From Suillus spraguei (Eukaryota > Basidiomycota > Agaricomycetes > Boletales > Suillaceae), in NCBI GenBank assembly GCA_016800925.1, contig JABCPU010000106.1:1-64000 (forward strand): DNA of 64,000 nucleotides. Direction: 5' to 3'. Under the pieces are notes generated by a model. The model worked only from the letters and a program-made list of their open reading frames with translations, was not told where the DNA came from and did not search any database. Made by a program: the position numbers and the translations under genes. Positions 33,850 through 49,199 of this stretch are shown here, piece after piece. How positions within the stretch are numbered: the first letter of the stretch is position 1; each line of letters begins with the position of its first letter.

Positions 33850-34870
33850 GTTGCCCCGGGTCGTATACGCCAGTTTGTGTGAGTTGGGCGAGGTAGTAGG
33901 GAAATCGAACGTGGAATGAGGCGGGAAGCTGGCGAGACTCAAAGACCCAGAGCCTGATAGTGCAATTCTCAGACGCACGAGCGAGAGTACTAGACCTGTG
34001 ACAACCTAGGCGTGACCTTCAAAGGGTGCTCCAATAGTGTCCAGTATATGATACGAACTCATAGACCATGGTGGGGGTACAATGATAACTGAATGCAGCT
34101 ATAACGGTGTCCTTTTTGGTAGTCCAAAACAATGGCGCGTATGTGTAACCCCAGCTATCCTTTCCCCCACTCGAATATCCAATCTTCGTGTTTGGACATT
34201 CCACACCTTAAGACACTTGCCCGTTGACTTGACCGCAAGCTTATTCGAGTCTTGCGAGAATCGAACTGCGCTCACCTTGTCAATACTCGTAAATGGACCA
34301 GCCACGAAGTTGCTGGTGTCCAAGCTCCATATTCGTACTGTCAAATCGTATGAGCTGCTAGCCAGCAATGCCATCCGTCGATATATCAATGCAGGTAATC
34401 CTCCGAGAGTGACCTTGAAATGTTTTGTGGTTCCCTTTCTCAATCCCGAAGGCTCTGAGCTCCCCAAAACCGCAGTTATCCGCCACCCGTGATGACCCAT
34501 TGACCATCCCTTGATCTACCGCAACTATTTCCGAGTCCGGCTGACAAACATCTCGCGCCCCTCGATTTCCTTACCCGCTTCTAGGTTCCATCGACGAATG
34601 GTCTCACCGCCTGACACGCTGATCATCCGCTTGCCGTCTGGGAAGAAGCGTATGGATGGAATAGACTTTACAGCTATGACCAGTTCTCCGCCAGCGAATC
34701 GGCAAGATTGGGAATATTCGAATACGAAGGACCGTCTGTGATGTCTTATCGCCTGCTGTGGCCTGAAATCGATATCGGTGTGGAAGGATGTCAACTACTG
34801 GCAACTGATACACATTGTCATCTGCTCGAGATGATCTTTAGTTCGACGTCGCTGAAAGTTCAGACTGCTG
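33850..34870 (-). pseudogene. decayed WD40-repeat gene
   Basis: The minus strand shows several WD40 blades in changing frames: SIPSIRFFPDGKRMISVSGG and ETIRRWNLEAGKEIEG (about 34,660-34,550), LASSSYDLTVRIWSLDTSNF (about 34,360-34,310), KLAVKSTGKCLKVWNVQTRR (about 34,240-34,180), and NCTIRLWVFESRQLPASFHV (about 33,970-33,910). Such propellers are often found in large Agaricomycete families, including NLR-like proteins, but no ATPase domain is visible here. An in-frame TAG (about 33,992-33,994) and frame changes without good introns mark it as a relic. Confidence 0.75.
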
Positions 34871-35247
34871 TGATGTTACGAAGAGGCTAGTAACCTAAGG
34901 AAGGCGAGGGATTCACTTGATGGAATCTGCGCACGTCCGGCAACCTCTTCTTTCCTAGCAGGCGCATTCTACACTCATGCATTGGATAGCATTAGCTTTT
35001 ATTCCATCGTATCTGCTTGCTTCTGTTTGTGGATTTGAATAGACCATGAGAACCGGTCTGAGTAGTAGTTTACGGCGTCTTCTTGTGCGACGTGCATGTT
35101 TGATTGGAACTCTTTGTACTTTGTAAGTGCAGTGCAGTGAAACAGTTTTGCGCTTGGAGTGTGTCTGAAAACAGGCACGTCACGTGCGACTCCTTTGCAA
35201 ATGAAAGCGGTCATGAAACAGTGGCCTTCAACTCGACCAGCACTTTC
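34871..35247. promoter_or_regulatory. upstream region of the mitochondrial L13 gene
   Basis: Some 380 bp of unique sequence separate the WD40 relic from the L13 start. It has a CACGTGCG word at 35,179 and a CGACGTGC at 35,090. No strong TATA box is seen, which is usual for such genes. This is also where the transposon-rich part of the window ends. Confidence 0.35.
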
Positions 35248-35921
35248 ATGTCTCAAGCAGTAGGCAACGTACGTGATTTTCTCTCTCCGTATACAAAGTT
35301 GGACATCTAACTCGAGAGATTATAGACCGCTCTTGCCTATGCGCGAGTATGGCATCATGTCAATGCCTCTGACCGCGTGCTCGGAAAACTCGCGGAACGA
35401 ATAGCTCTTGTGCTCATGGGCAAGCATAAACCGATATACGACAAGAGCTGTACGTTCCGTGCATTTTAAAACATCATTCTGTCCCTCATTTTTATTTTAG
35501 TGGACTGTGGGGACTATGTCGTAGTTACAAATGCAAAACACATCAAGGTAACTGGTCGTAAAGACGAACAACTGGTATACCGCAAGCACACGATGTTCCC
35601 TGGTGGGTTGAAAGAGACCGAGTACAAGGATATGATGGACAAAAAGCCTTATGAGGTTCGTTCTGTGGTTCATTGCATAAGACTCTATTCTTACCCCGCC
35701 CTGCGCGAATGTAGATCATACGGCACGCAGTGTCCGGTATGTTACCCAAAAACAAACTTCGGGAACGTCGATTAGAACGACTGAAAGTATTTGGTGGGTC
35801 AAATATGGGGATATATAGAGGGAATATTTTGAAGCGGTGGGAGGATGGGACATTGACGGAGGATTATATTTTGAAGCTGGATCCAAAGAATAGGATGAAA
35901 GCGAAAGTGAAAGCGGAATAG
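35248..35921 (+). CDS. MRPL23: mitochondrial ribosomal protein uL13m
   Basis: Four exons (35,248-35,268; 35,326-35,449; 35,501-35,655; 35,715-35,921) encode 168 residues. The product is a large-subunit protein of the mitochondrial ribosome, the yeast MRPL23/bacterial L13 family. Hallmarks are [66 protein letters not shown] and [19 protein letters not shown]. Each intron of about 50-60 bp has GT..AG ends and keeps the frame. The length suits the family. A cleavable mitochondrial leader is not obvious. Its 3' end faces the next gene, with only 89 bp between them. Confidence 0.92.
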
Positions 35922-36010
35922 TGTTTCTTTTCATATCTTTTTGCTTATCTTTCATTACACTGGAATATAATACTACTGCGTCTACACGAACGGGTGATAT
36001 CGATGACATA

Positions 36011-37100
36011 TCAGTCGGAATGGGGCGAAGGTGAGCAAGAGCTTCGTTCTGTGGAATAGTCCCGTCGTCGCACTTGTGTATCGTGCGTACCAGAAAAGCC
36101 GGTAATCATCGCGTGCGCAATTTGCTCTTGGAGAATTATTCCTGCATACTGGTCAGCTAAATGGTGACAAGTAGGAATTTTGAATACCTATTGCGACCAA
36201 AGCTGAGCCGTCAAGAGCCTTGTACATGTCTTTATGTTCTTCGTTGCGGGAAGCATTTTCGCCATCATCTTCCTCGTCTTCCCATTCATCCTCATCTTCC
36301 AGCTCATTTTTCTCGTCTTCCCGTTGATCGTCATCAGCATCGAGAGAAGAATCTCTCGTCCACAGCGCTGTTTTGTTTGTTGTCTGATCGTGAACGTTGG
36401 ACACACATTCTTTCGAGCGCCGGGTTTTCCTCTCGTCTCGGTAACCCCTGCTTCTATTGGACAAAACGCCTTTCTCCTGATAGTATCGGCTGGCGAAGTG
36501 GTGAATACATTTTAGTAGCTCCTACCGATTATAAGTGAACATCATTGAACGAAGATGGACTCTTACGGGTGATGGGTCCGGAAGCTTGATTTTAATCTCT
36601 TCCGATTCAGAATCAGAGGAGGACGAAGACGAAGACGATGAGGAGTCGCCTTCGGAGGTTGATTCTGTGCGTAGAAAGACACGACGCGGGGGTGAGGGAG
36701 CCAAAAACGAAAAGTTTTCAGTGAAACTGCGTCGTTTCCTCGCCCTGAAATTCCTGCCGGTGCGGTCCCCGGTACTATCCTCCTCATCGCTCTCAATCGC
36801 CTTTTCTTCGTCTTTCTTACTTGTCCCTACTGTGAGTTCCTCTTCACCCAACTCATCAGAAAGACGAATTTCGATAAATTCTCCATCCTCAACATCTACT
36901 TTGGCACTAGCGTTTCTAGTTTTCCTCACGGCAGCTTTACCTCCTGCATCGCGAGCGATCCAGTTTCCTCTTGTATCTGGGACTGTTGATGGAGCTGTGC
37001 GTGTGCTTCTGTTGACAGATGATTGTTGGACGCGCGATCCGTCTGGATGGAGGCGTAGAGTTGCCAGATCGTGTGTGGTGCTTTTCCGTCTGATACTCAT
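36011..37100 (-). CDS. unrecognised acidic, Ser-rich protein
   Basis: Three exons on the minus strand (37,100-36,567; 36,521-36,188; 36,141-36,011) give 332 residues, with both introns of about 45 bp in frame. I do not recognise a domain. Visible traits are a basic start (MSIRRKSTTHDLATLRLHPD), two acidic runs (DEEKAIESDEEDSTGD; DDDQREDEKNELEDEDEWED), a poly-Ser tract of ten followed by DSESEE, a conserved-looking segment ELLKCIHHFASRYYQEKG, and a hydrophobic helix ALDGSALVAIGIILQEQIAH. The acidic and Ser-rich make-up suggests a nuclear or nucleolar protein (inference). It is divergent from SMC5, sharing a 318-bp spacer. Confidence 0.75.
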
Positions 37101-37418
37101 GGAAGTCGAAGCTCGGATCGGGATGACAGGACTCTAACAGACTACGTAAGGCGAGGCAACTGCTGAGAGGATTCCTGTGTATCAAAGTTGTAGCCAATAC
37201 AGGTAACCGCTCAAGGTAAATGCAACCTAAGAAAAGTCGGTGATATTTGAGATAGTCTAGACTCTACAGTGTTCTTAGTTGGATCACAGTCCACAGATCT
37301 TCCATAGACCCGGCCCTAAACGCGTCGCGCCTATCACGACAAACAATCTCAAACATTCAAAACGCGTCAATTACTGCAGCTTCCTCCAAGCCTTGCGCGT
37401 TCCTCTGGTGCGACTAAC
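37101..37418. promoter_or_regulatory. divergent promoter, acidic protein / SMC5
   Basis: The 318-bp spacer between two outward-facing start codons must contain both promoters. ACGCGT-containing words (AACGCGTC at 37,320, AAACGCGTCAA at 37,360) fit the MluI cell-cycle box seen before fungal S-phase genes, which would suit SMC5. This is inference from the motif alone. Confidence 0.4.
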
Positions 37419-42192
<4,774 letters not shown>

Positions 42193-42415
42193 TCAAGATG
42201 GTTTTGCTCACATTTTTGTTACAATACTGTATCAACATCATCGTCGCACTAACCTGCAGTATACAATTGTACCAGTAACCAGTGCTTTCGCTCATAATAT
42301 ACCCACAGTAACATAAAGCTATTATTTGACCTTTGTACTATCGTGCAAGACATTTCACCACCGAACTTCTAAATCTGGCACATTGTTCAGGCTGAGCGAC
42401 GTGGGCGCGCCCCTG

Positions 42416-43590
42416 TTACTCAACCTTTACAACTCCTTTTAACACCGCGAGCTCTGCGTTAATGATGCTACTGGTAGCTGCTCCAATAGAGACGTTGTTC
42501 GCAAGGACAACGAACTTTATGTCAAGAACGGGACATTGGCGCACTCTTCCGACTGACACGCCTGCACCATCTTGGTAATATCGGTCCAACCGAGGTTGAG
42601 GGCGATCCGGTTCTTCATGTACAAAAATGGCATGGACAGGAACAGAAGGACATCCGATGGATTGCGCCTCTGGAGTATAAGCCACCAGCGCCTCGCGGAC
42701 TTGCTGTGGGCTGGGAGGAGGTCTCTGCTGAAAACGCACAGAAACGCACATCATGTGCCCATCAATGACGGGAACTCGATTACACGATGCAGATACGCGT
42801 AACGGATGACGTGCATGCATGTCAAAAGTCTTCATTCCATCATCGCCATCGGCGATCCCTCCCAAAATTTTCAGCGTCTCCCACTCTATCTTCTCTTCTT
42901 CACCACCAATGTGGGGCACGACGTTATCGATGATATCAAGACTGGGAACACCTGGGTATCCGGCACCGGAGATGGCTTGCATAGTAGTGACCAGACATGA
43001 CTCGATGGGTCCAAAGGCCCTCTCTAGGGCACGAAGGGGTATAACGTAGCCTGTCGTAGCGCAATTGGCATTGGTAACGATGAAACCCTTCTTGAGCGGG
43101 GGATTTTGCAGCGCTTGCTGCTGAGGAATGATGGACAAATGTGAATCGTTTACGAGGGGGACGATCAGAGGTACGGATGGGTCTCTGCGGTAATTTTTGG
43201 CGTTGGAGAAAATGGCAAGATCAGCACTTCTGAATGCAGACTCTGATATTTGTAAAGATAAGTCATGATGACGAGTCATAAGCCTAGGGGCGTACCTATT
43301 TCTCCAGCTGCATCAGCGTCAAGACCAGAAAAAATGATAGCACACTCCGCAAAGTGCTCTGGATAGCACTCGTGCACTATCATATCGCGGACGACAGATG
43401 GTATTGGCATCGTCTGCTTCCATATAACGGCCTGCGTATATGACTTCCCAGCCGATCTCGAAGATGCTCCAAGTACATGGATGGTGAACCACGGGTGTTT
43501 GGCGAGGAGAGTAATGAAACGCTGCCCTACAGTACCCGTCGCACCAAGAATCCCGACTTTGATTTGTTTACCATCTGGATTCTTGCACAT
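42416..43590 (-). CDS. HOM2: aspartate-semialdehyde dehydrogenase
   Basis: Two exons (43,590-43,296 and 43,242-42,416) give 373 residues. The enzyme makes L-aspartate 4-semialdehyde from aspartyl phosphate with NADPH, the branch point to threonine, methionine and lysine-type products; in fungi it is cytosolic. The NADP-binding motif [13 protein letters not shown] is at residues about 13-25. The catalytic Cys is in [16 protein letters not shown], and the acid/base His probably in [36 protein letters not shown] is also typical. The length agrees with the fungal enzyme. It converges on SMC5 (223 bp) and diverges from EMC6 (197 bp). Confidence 0.95.
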
Positions 43591-43787
43591 AACGGTTTAA
43601 CGTTGAGTTCTCCTGAGAGATGGAAGTATCAGTTGTTGGACAACTTTCCGCTGTTAATTCGACCTTGTAAAAGCACGATGAGTGTCGATGTCACGGACCA
43701 TCGCACTGAGACCGTGGGAGATCTTTCCGGTGCCCGAGTCGTCAACACTGCCCAACCGACACGCTCACTCGTTGAACATCGTCGTCG
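43591..43787. promoter_or_regulatory. divergent promoter, HOM2 / EMC6
   Basis: There are only 197 bp between the two start codons, so both promoters and 5' leaders are here. I see no clear binding site; a general amino-acid control TGACTC element was sought and not found as an exact word. Confidence 0.4.
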
Positions 43788-44179
43788 ATGGCGACAACCA
43801 CAGATAATGCAGCTCAGCTTATATTTGCACCAAATGTCTTGCACAATCAGGCATTGACATCTGTCAAGTTCTTATCCTCTTGCTTTGCTGGTGCTGTTGC
43901 AGGAATCCTCGGACTAGAGAACTGGCTGGGATTCGCACTCTTTATAGCATCCATTATCTCAACCTCATTTATCATTTATGCTATAAACTGCAGAGGGAAA
44001 CCTGCAAAGTACCTGCCTGGTGGACTTGGCGAGCTAGTGAACCCTGGTCAAGATAACATCTTTACATTTATTCTTGCATGGACATTGTTTTATGGTGCGC
44101 ACTCAAGGCTTTTTCACCGCTCCACACATATTTACGCAAACCTGACTTACTAGGCATCATACATGGTACGAAATGCTAG
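43788..44179 (+). CDS. EMC6: ER membrane protein complex subunit 6
   Basis: Two exons (43,788-44,094 and 44,154-44,179) encode 110 residues, the usual size. EMC6 is a membrane subunit of the EMC insertase, which places tail-anchored and multi-pass proteins in the endoplasmic reticulum. Three hydrophobic segments are visible: SCFAGAVAGILGLENWLGFA (about 31-50), FIASIISTSFIIYAI (about 52-66) and IFTFILAWTLFYG (about 90-102). The AGILGL and FYG/IIHG signatures fit the family. The last exon is tiny (IIHGTKC), which is why the frame looks open past the donor. Confidence 0.88.
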
Positions 44180-44759
44180 AATCTTCGGACAGACGGATCA
44201 GTGGTGTTAATCCTCTTCTTATCAACAGTGTACGACTGAAAGGACAATTCGCTTTTCCGTCTTGTTCAGTTATCCACGTGTGTTATTCGTTGTCATTTTT
44301 GGAATGGGCTTATCGATGCCAGTACGTAGAAGTGGAGCTCGCTAGTCATCGGTGAACTTTGACCCGTTTACTGGACTTCTTCTCAGGAGCACTATCATAG
44401 TTTGCATACGCCTGCAGGCACACGAAGGTCGTGCATGATCAATATCCGCACATTTCCTTGGCATAGTTTAATAATTCACTCGATAACCTAGAATAAGAGC
44501 CGTTTGCCCATCACTTAAAAAGTGTGGAAGACTGGCAGAGGCCCTGAGGCAAGGGGAACAATAAGATGACCGATTCGGCTGCTAAAATGAGAGAGGAGCC
44601 ACGAGGAGCCACGTGGACTTCATTACGTGGGCTTCTTTGTGGCCGTGCCTAAAATCTCTTATTCCCAATCTAGCGTGTTCTTGTGCGTTCAAAAGGTAAG
44701 TTACATCTGAGCGACTGAAATGTAACGAACTCCCCGTCTTTCATCCACATCCCCCCTCA
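44180..44759. other. intergenic, EMC6 to DUF6593 gene
   Basis: There is no convincing gene. The direct repeat GAGGAGCCACG occurs twice at about 44,593-44,614, followed by a GTGG/CCAC-rich segment. It holds the 3' end of EMC6 and the promoter of the next gene. Confidence 0.35.
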
Positions 44760-45493
44760 TGTCTGGCTCATACGTCCTCCTTCAATTTGGTTCAGATCCC
44801 TTTAGCCATAGATATGAGGATCTCGAGAGTAGACCAGCGTTCACGGTGTATGTACCTCTTTTGACCCTCCCAGCCTAAATTTGATTTGTGACGGTCGAAA
44901 CTTAGGATAACGGTAACAATATCTGAGGCTCAGCGTTCAGCATCCTCTAACATGTTATTCCAAAGGTTGACCAACAAGCAAATTTAATTGTTCATATCGC
45001 TCGCGAAGCGGCTTGGAGCCAGCAACACCCAGAAATCATGGGTCCCAGGAATTCTTACTTGTATTTCGGCCCATGCAAGGCACCAGGATACCTTGTGTAC
45101 GGTAATGGGACAGAGGTCGCCATGGTCAATCACTTACGGCACAAGAAAGATGCTAGCATGTATGTGTTGTAGACGTTCACATTTATAAATCATAATACAA
45201 AACAATCACAGATCACGCTATTTTACAGCTCAGAACGGTAAGGAGCTGAAGTGGAAAGTCTCTCCTCAGAAGATGGAGGTGGGATGTTATTAGCTTTCAT
45301 ATCTTTCGTTTTGCTCATCGAATTTCAGTGCCTGGATGGACGGTCTACAGTCGCTACGTGGGAGCTCAGTCAACCAGAAGATGTTTTCTGCGCTCGTCTG
45401 ACAATCAAACATTCCGGCCTTACTATGGTCACTGAAATTTTAACCACTTTGTGTCTGAACCGCATGGCCATGAATTTAGATTGGAAGCTGTAA
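44760..45493 (+). CDS. DUF6593-like protein
   Basis: The likely start is the ATG at 44,760 ([20 protein letters not shown]). Later pieces are [37 protein letters not shown], and, after introns at about 45,160-45,210 and 45,277-45,328, [20 protein letters not shown] and [20 protein letters not shown] to the stop at 45,493. The F.A.NGKE..WK motif and overall plan match the short DUF6593 proteins that are abundant in Agaricomycetes and of unknown function. The join between the first and second parts is unsettled: around 44,960-44,985 the frame must change and I find no good intron, so a small indel or an unusual splice is possible. Confidence 0.6.
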
Positions 45494-45696
45494 CACTTTT
45501 TCCTTCCATGATTCGTCTTTCATGTAATATACCACGTTTAACCCTCATTTCGCCTTGGACTCGCACCCACATGCCACTGTGTTTTTAACTGCTCTCATAT
45601 CACATACTTCACAATACATGTATTCAACACAGTCACTCATCTCATTCATTAGCATCTGCTTTCTCATCTCGTCGATTAAATATGATTCCACTATTC

Positions 45697-48441
45697 CTAC
45701 TCTTCAGCGCGCAGCTCGCTTTGAAATTCTATTAGCCGTGACCATTCTGCCTCATCTTCAAAGTCTTTCGAGCGTCCCATAAACGTCCGAACGATACTGC
45801 GCCCTTGGTGTCTCCAATTGATGCCTTGAACCCGCGGACCAAAATTTCTTAAAACATCCATCATGTCCTCGACTTCATTTACAGCTTCTCGCCACTTCTC
45901 GACGTCAGTCTCTCCCTTCTCAAAAGTTCCAGCCACGCCACAGCGATACCAATCCAGGTAGGCCTTCAGTGCATCTTCCCACCGTGATTGCCACGTCAGA
46001 AGACGTGCATAGGCGCGGAAGATGCGAGGCGAAGATGCACAGGGAAGAATAGTTCGGTCAAAAAGTTCCAATACTCTCCTGAGCAGCCCGTGGCCCTCGT
46101 TAGGATTGTTTACAGCATCCCGTCTCCTATCGTCATCCCCAGCTGACTGATCGAGGTCAGCCGGCACCCTGATAACGGCATTTACCAAGCGCTCAAGAAC
46201 TTCTTCATCGACACATTCCGCACCGGTTTTTGCATTCCGTTCTTCAACGATACGTGCCAATGCACGGCATGCCTCTGATAACTCCCCAACATCCATGGCG
46301 ACAATCATGTAATTTGTCCACATGCGCCAATTGTCGTAGCTGTATTTCAAGCCCTGTTTTAAAGCACGGAAAGCCAGCATTTTGTTTGAGAAAGATTTGG
46401 CCTTGCCAGGCTGGTTTTCCTAAACATAAACTTGAGTTCGTACAGGATGATGAAGATTCATCCCCACTTACCCCATTCATATCTGATTCGAGGATATTCT
46501 GGGAGGAGTCCAAACGGAGGTACATGCTAGCCAAATTGTTCCAACTCTCTCCGTCTTCATCGTCGATAGAAACACATCGACTAAACGAATCTCGGGCGCC
46601 CTCCCAATTTTCGAGACGAATATAGGCACAGCCTAGGATAAACCAAGAACGGGATAACAACGGATTGATCTTCACCGCACGCTGCAGGCAAGTAACGGCC
46701 TTCTCGAATTCCCCGCGTGCGAAGTAGTAGCCTCCAAGAGACCGCATTGCGCGGCCGGAAGTCTCCTTTGACAGCGCCCATGCACGCTCATAATACTCCA
46801 CTGCATTTTCTGGTTGCAAATCTCCTAAAAGACACCACAACTTTGCCTGTCGTGCCGAATCCAGTTTGCCGCGCCGCGGCGAAGGTAAATCTTTACCCCG
46901 CAAAATCACACTCTCTGCTTCCTCTTTGCGTCCCTCAAGTAAATCACGGACAACGACAACCGCTTTGTCCGTCCTCTCCATAGACTGCCAGCATTTAACC
47001 ACTTCCTCCCACATTTCAAGGCGTTCGAATATTTCTAAGGCTGACTTTACCACCCCTAGAGTGAGGAAACGTAATGCCAGCTCGCGTTCCATCTCCCACT
47101 TGCTTGGAAGCGGTATTGAATGGAAATAAAGCAGCCTTTCTGGCAAGGGGGAATCGGCAGTTGGCATCTGGTCCACGAGGGCTTGGAGCTGGAGTACTGA
47201 ACGCTCAACAGTCCGTGTACGTGCAGACTCGAGGCGGGACCGCAGAAGTAAAGCCATAGTGTGGACTGACCAGTTCTTTGGATGTGATATGACACGGGCA
47301 ACGTAGGGGGACATCTGTTCCGTTGTGAGACCGTGCGAAGGGGACGTGTTCCGTACATTGAGGCAAAGGGACAGAAGTATGCACTGATCGAGTGGGTGTA
47401 GAGGGGGTTGTGAATCGGGTTCTAGATGGCTTAACTGACTGGTTGTGGATGATGGGGTAGATGATGTGAATATAGTCTGCTCAAGAAGCGTGTCGTCATT
47501 CAATCCCAAGGTAACAGGAAAATTGGAATTTGGCATGATAGACACGTCTACAGGTGTACGTGATTGATCAGCAAGATCATCGGTTACGGCTTCGGCGGGG
47601 GAGTCATCCCTTTTCCGACTTTCTGCGAGTAGCACCAATTGGCTAAGATCATTTTGTTGAAACTTTGTTCGTCTCCCAAGCGCTCCTGTGAGTTCATACT
47701 GTAATCCCGTAGCACGTGCCGCCTGAATAAATCGTTCGGAAGCGACTTTGTCGTGGCAAAAAATATGTTCGAGTCGACCCTGCTCTAACTGCAGACGGCC
47801 AGCAAGATCGCGATCTCCCGTATCTCCCGCAAGGGTCTGCAACAAAGATCCCAATGGGTCATGGGTATCCGTTGGAAGCGGCACTGCCTCGTCCAGTAAC
47901 TGCTCGTGAATGATCGTTGTACGTAACCGCCACCATGAAACGGATATACAATGATGATATGGCAAGGCAAAAATAAGTTGGGAGAGACGCAAAAAGGTGG
48001 CGTGTTGTGCGAGGTGGTAAGCAGGCTCACCGCCGTAAGCAAGCTCGGTCACCGCCTTCGTATCGAGGACCTCATCGGAAATCAAAGTTGGGTTCATCAC
48101 GTCAACGATCACATCCGATGGTTTGATATTGAGGTCCGGACCAGTCCAGTTTGCCTGAACGAAAGCATGTAAAGATGCGACGGCTAAAGCGACCTGGATG
48201 AACTCTTTTTCCGCATCACTGTCACAGATGGCAATTGCCACGAGAAAGATTCTTCATAGCTCTTATCCTGCACCCCAGATGCCCTGAAAAACACTTGGGC
48301 CCAAGGTGAGGTTAGCACTTCCCGAAATTTACCATCAATGACATCCTTTACGAGCATTGCAATTGCAGGACGCGACTCCAGCTCTGTGTGGAGCTTGGGA
48401 TCCCATTGCCCGTTTAGCAGGGAGTTTTCAAGAGCGTCCAT
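45697..48441 (-). CDS. EMW1: TPR protein of the TTC27/Emw1 family
   Basis: Three exons on the minus strand: from 48,441; a long one ending at 46,472; and 46,419-45,697. About 870 residues, near the size of the human (843) relative. Family members are TPR scaffold proteins, in yeast essential and linked to cell-wall integrity. The N-terminus carries DVIDGKFREVLTSPWAQVFF and FVQANWTGPDL, typical of TTC27. The TPR array spans about residues 500-750: AVEYYERAWALSKETSGRAM, YYFARGEFEKAVTCLQRAVK, WFILGCAYIRLENWEGARDS, WNNLASMYLRL. The C-terminus has WRMWTNYMIVAMDVGELSEA. The first join (48,180-48,280) is unclear: a frame change needs either an intron of about 80 bp or an indel. It converges on the DUF6593 gene. 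Confidence 0.87.
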
Positions 48442-49199
48442 GATATTTCACGAGAGAGATGAGATGACTCAGAGATTAGTAGTATTTGAAATCAATTACT
48501 ATGAATTACCAAGTTCGGTATTGCCCGTTGATCAAAACGTTGTGCGCTATGAAGCCATCGGTCACATGCGGTACTGTGCAGACGGGAAATACTCTTTGGT
48601 AGCTTCCAGAGGTGACCATCATCTCTCTCTCGGAATATAAGTCATTGATCGTTCCCTCCAGGCTCGAGGGCCGCGGACCGCGGGTCACATCAAAGTTAGC
48701 AAGCTGCAGTTATAGTGCGTGATGATCAAGCCAGTTACAAGTCCTCCCATCAGAAAGTTTGAACCACGAGGACTTGTACCTTAGTGAGCTTGGATATCCG
48801 GGGCAGTACCTACACAATTGGCCTCGAGGCGTTTGGATCCATCTCAGTTGGTCCCACTTTCACCACCACCGTGGCTAGTCCGATATACATACGGCATTAC
48901 ACCCGTGTTTGTCTCATACATCACACCCTCACGCTATTAATTCATGTTAATGGATAGCAACATGTGTAAGTACCCACAGTCGCTAACTCAAGAACCAACC
49001 AGTTAATAAAGTCTATTGAAGATAATAAAGCTTGGAAATGTTGCCGCCCCTCGGAGTCTCGTTAGTCAACACACGCGTGAGTCTGGGACGGATCTGGAGA
49101 AGCGCGTGTACTTCTCTGAGATGTATAAAAATGGCTAATCCAAGTGTACGTATACTAGATCGTATGCTAGATCGTATGAGTGTACGAGAAAACACGCGC
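48442..49199. other. intergenic, Emw1 promoter and helicase 3' end
   Basis: No gene recognised in 758 bp. A near-palindrome CCGCGGACCGCGG stands at about 48,670. A 12-bp direct repeat (CTAGATCGTATG, twice) is at about 49,153-49,178. Confidence 0.35.

Noticed and set aside
36535..37137. 200-codon plus-strand frame opposite the acidic protein gene
   Set aside because: It is the mirror of the Ser/Asp/Glu codons of the minus-strand gene, which has consistent introns and continues in frame.
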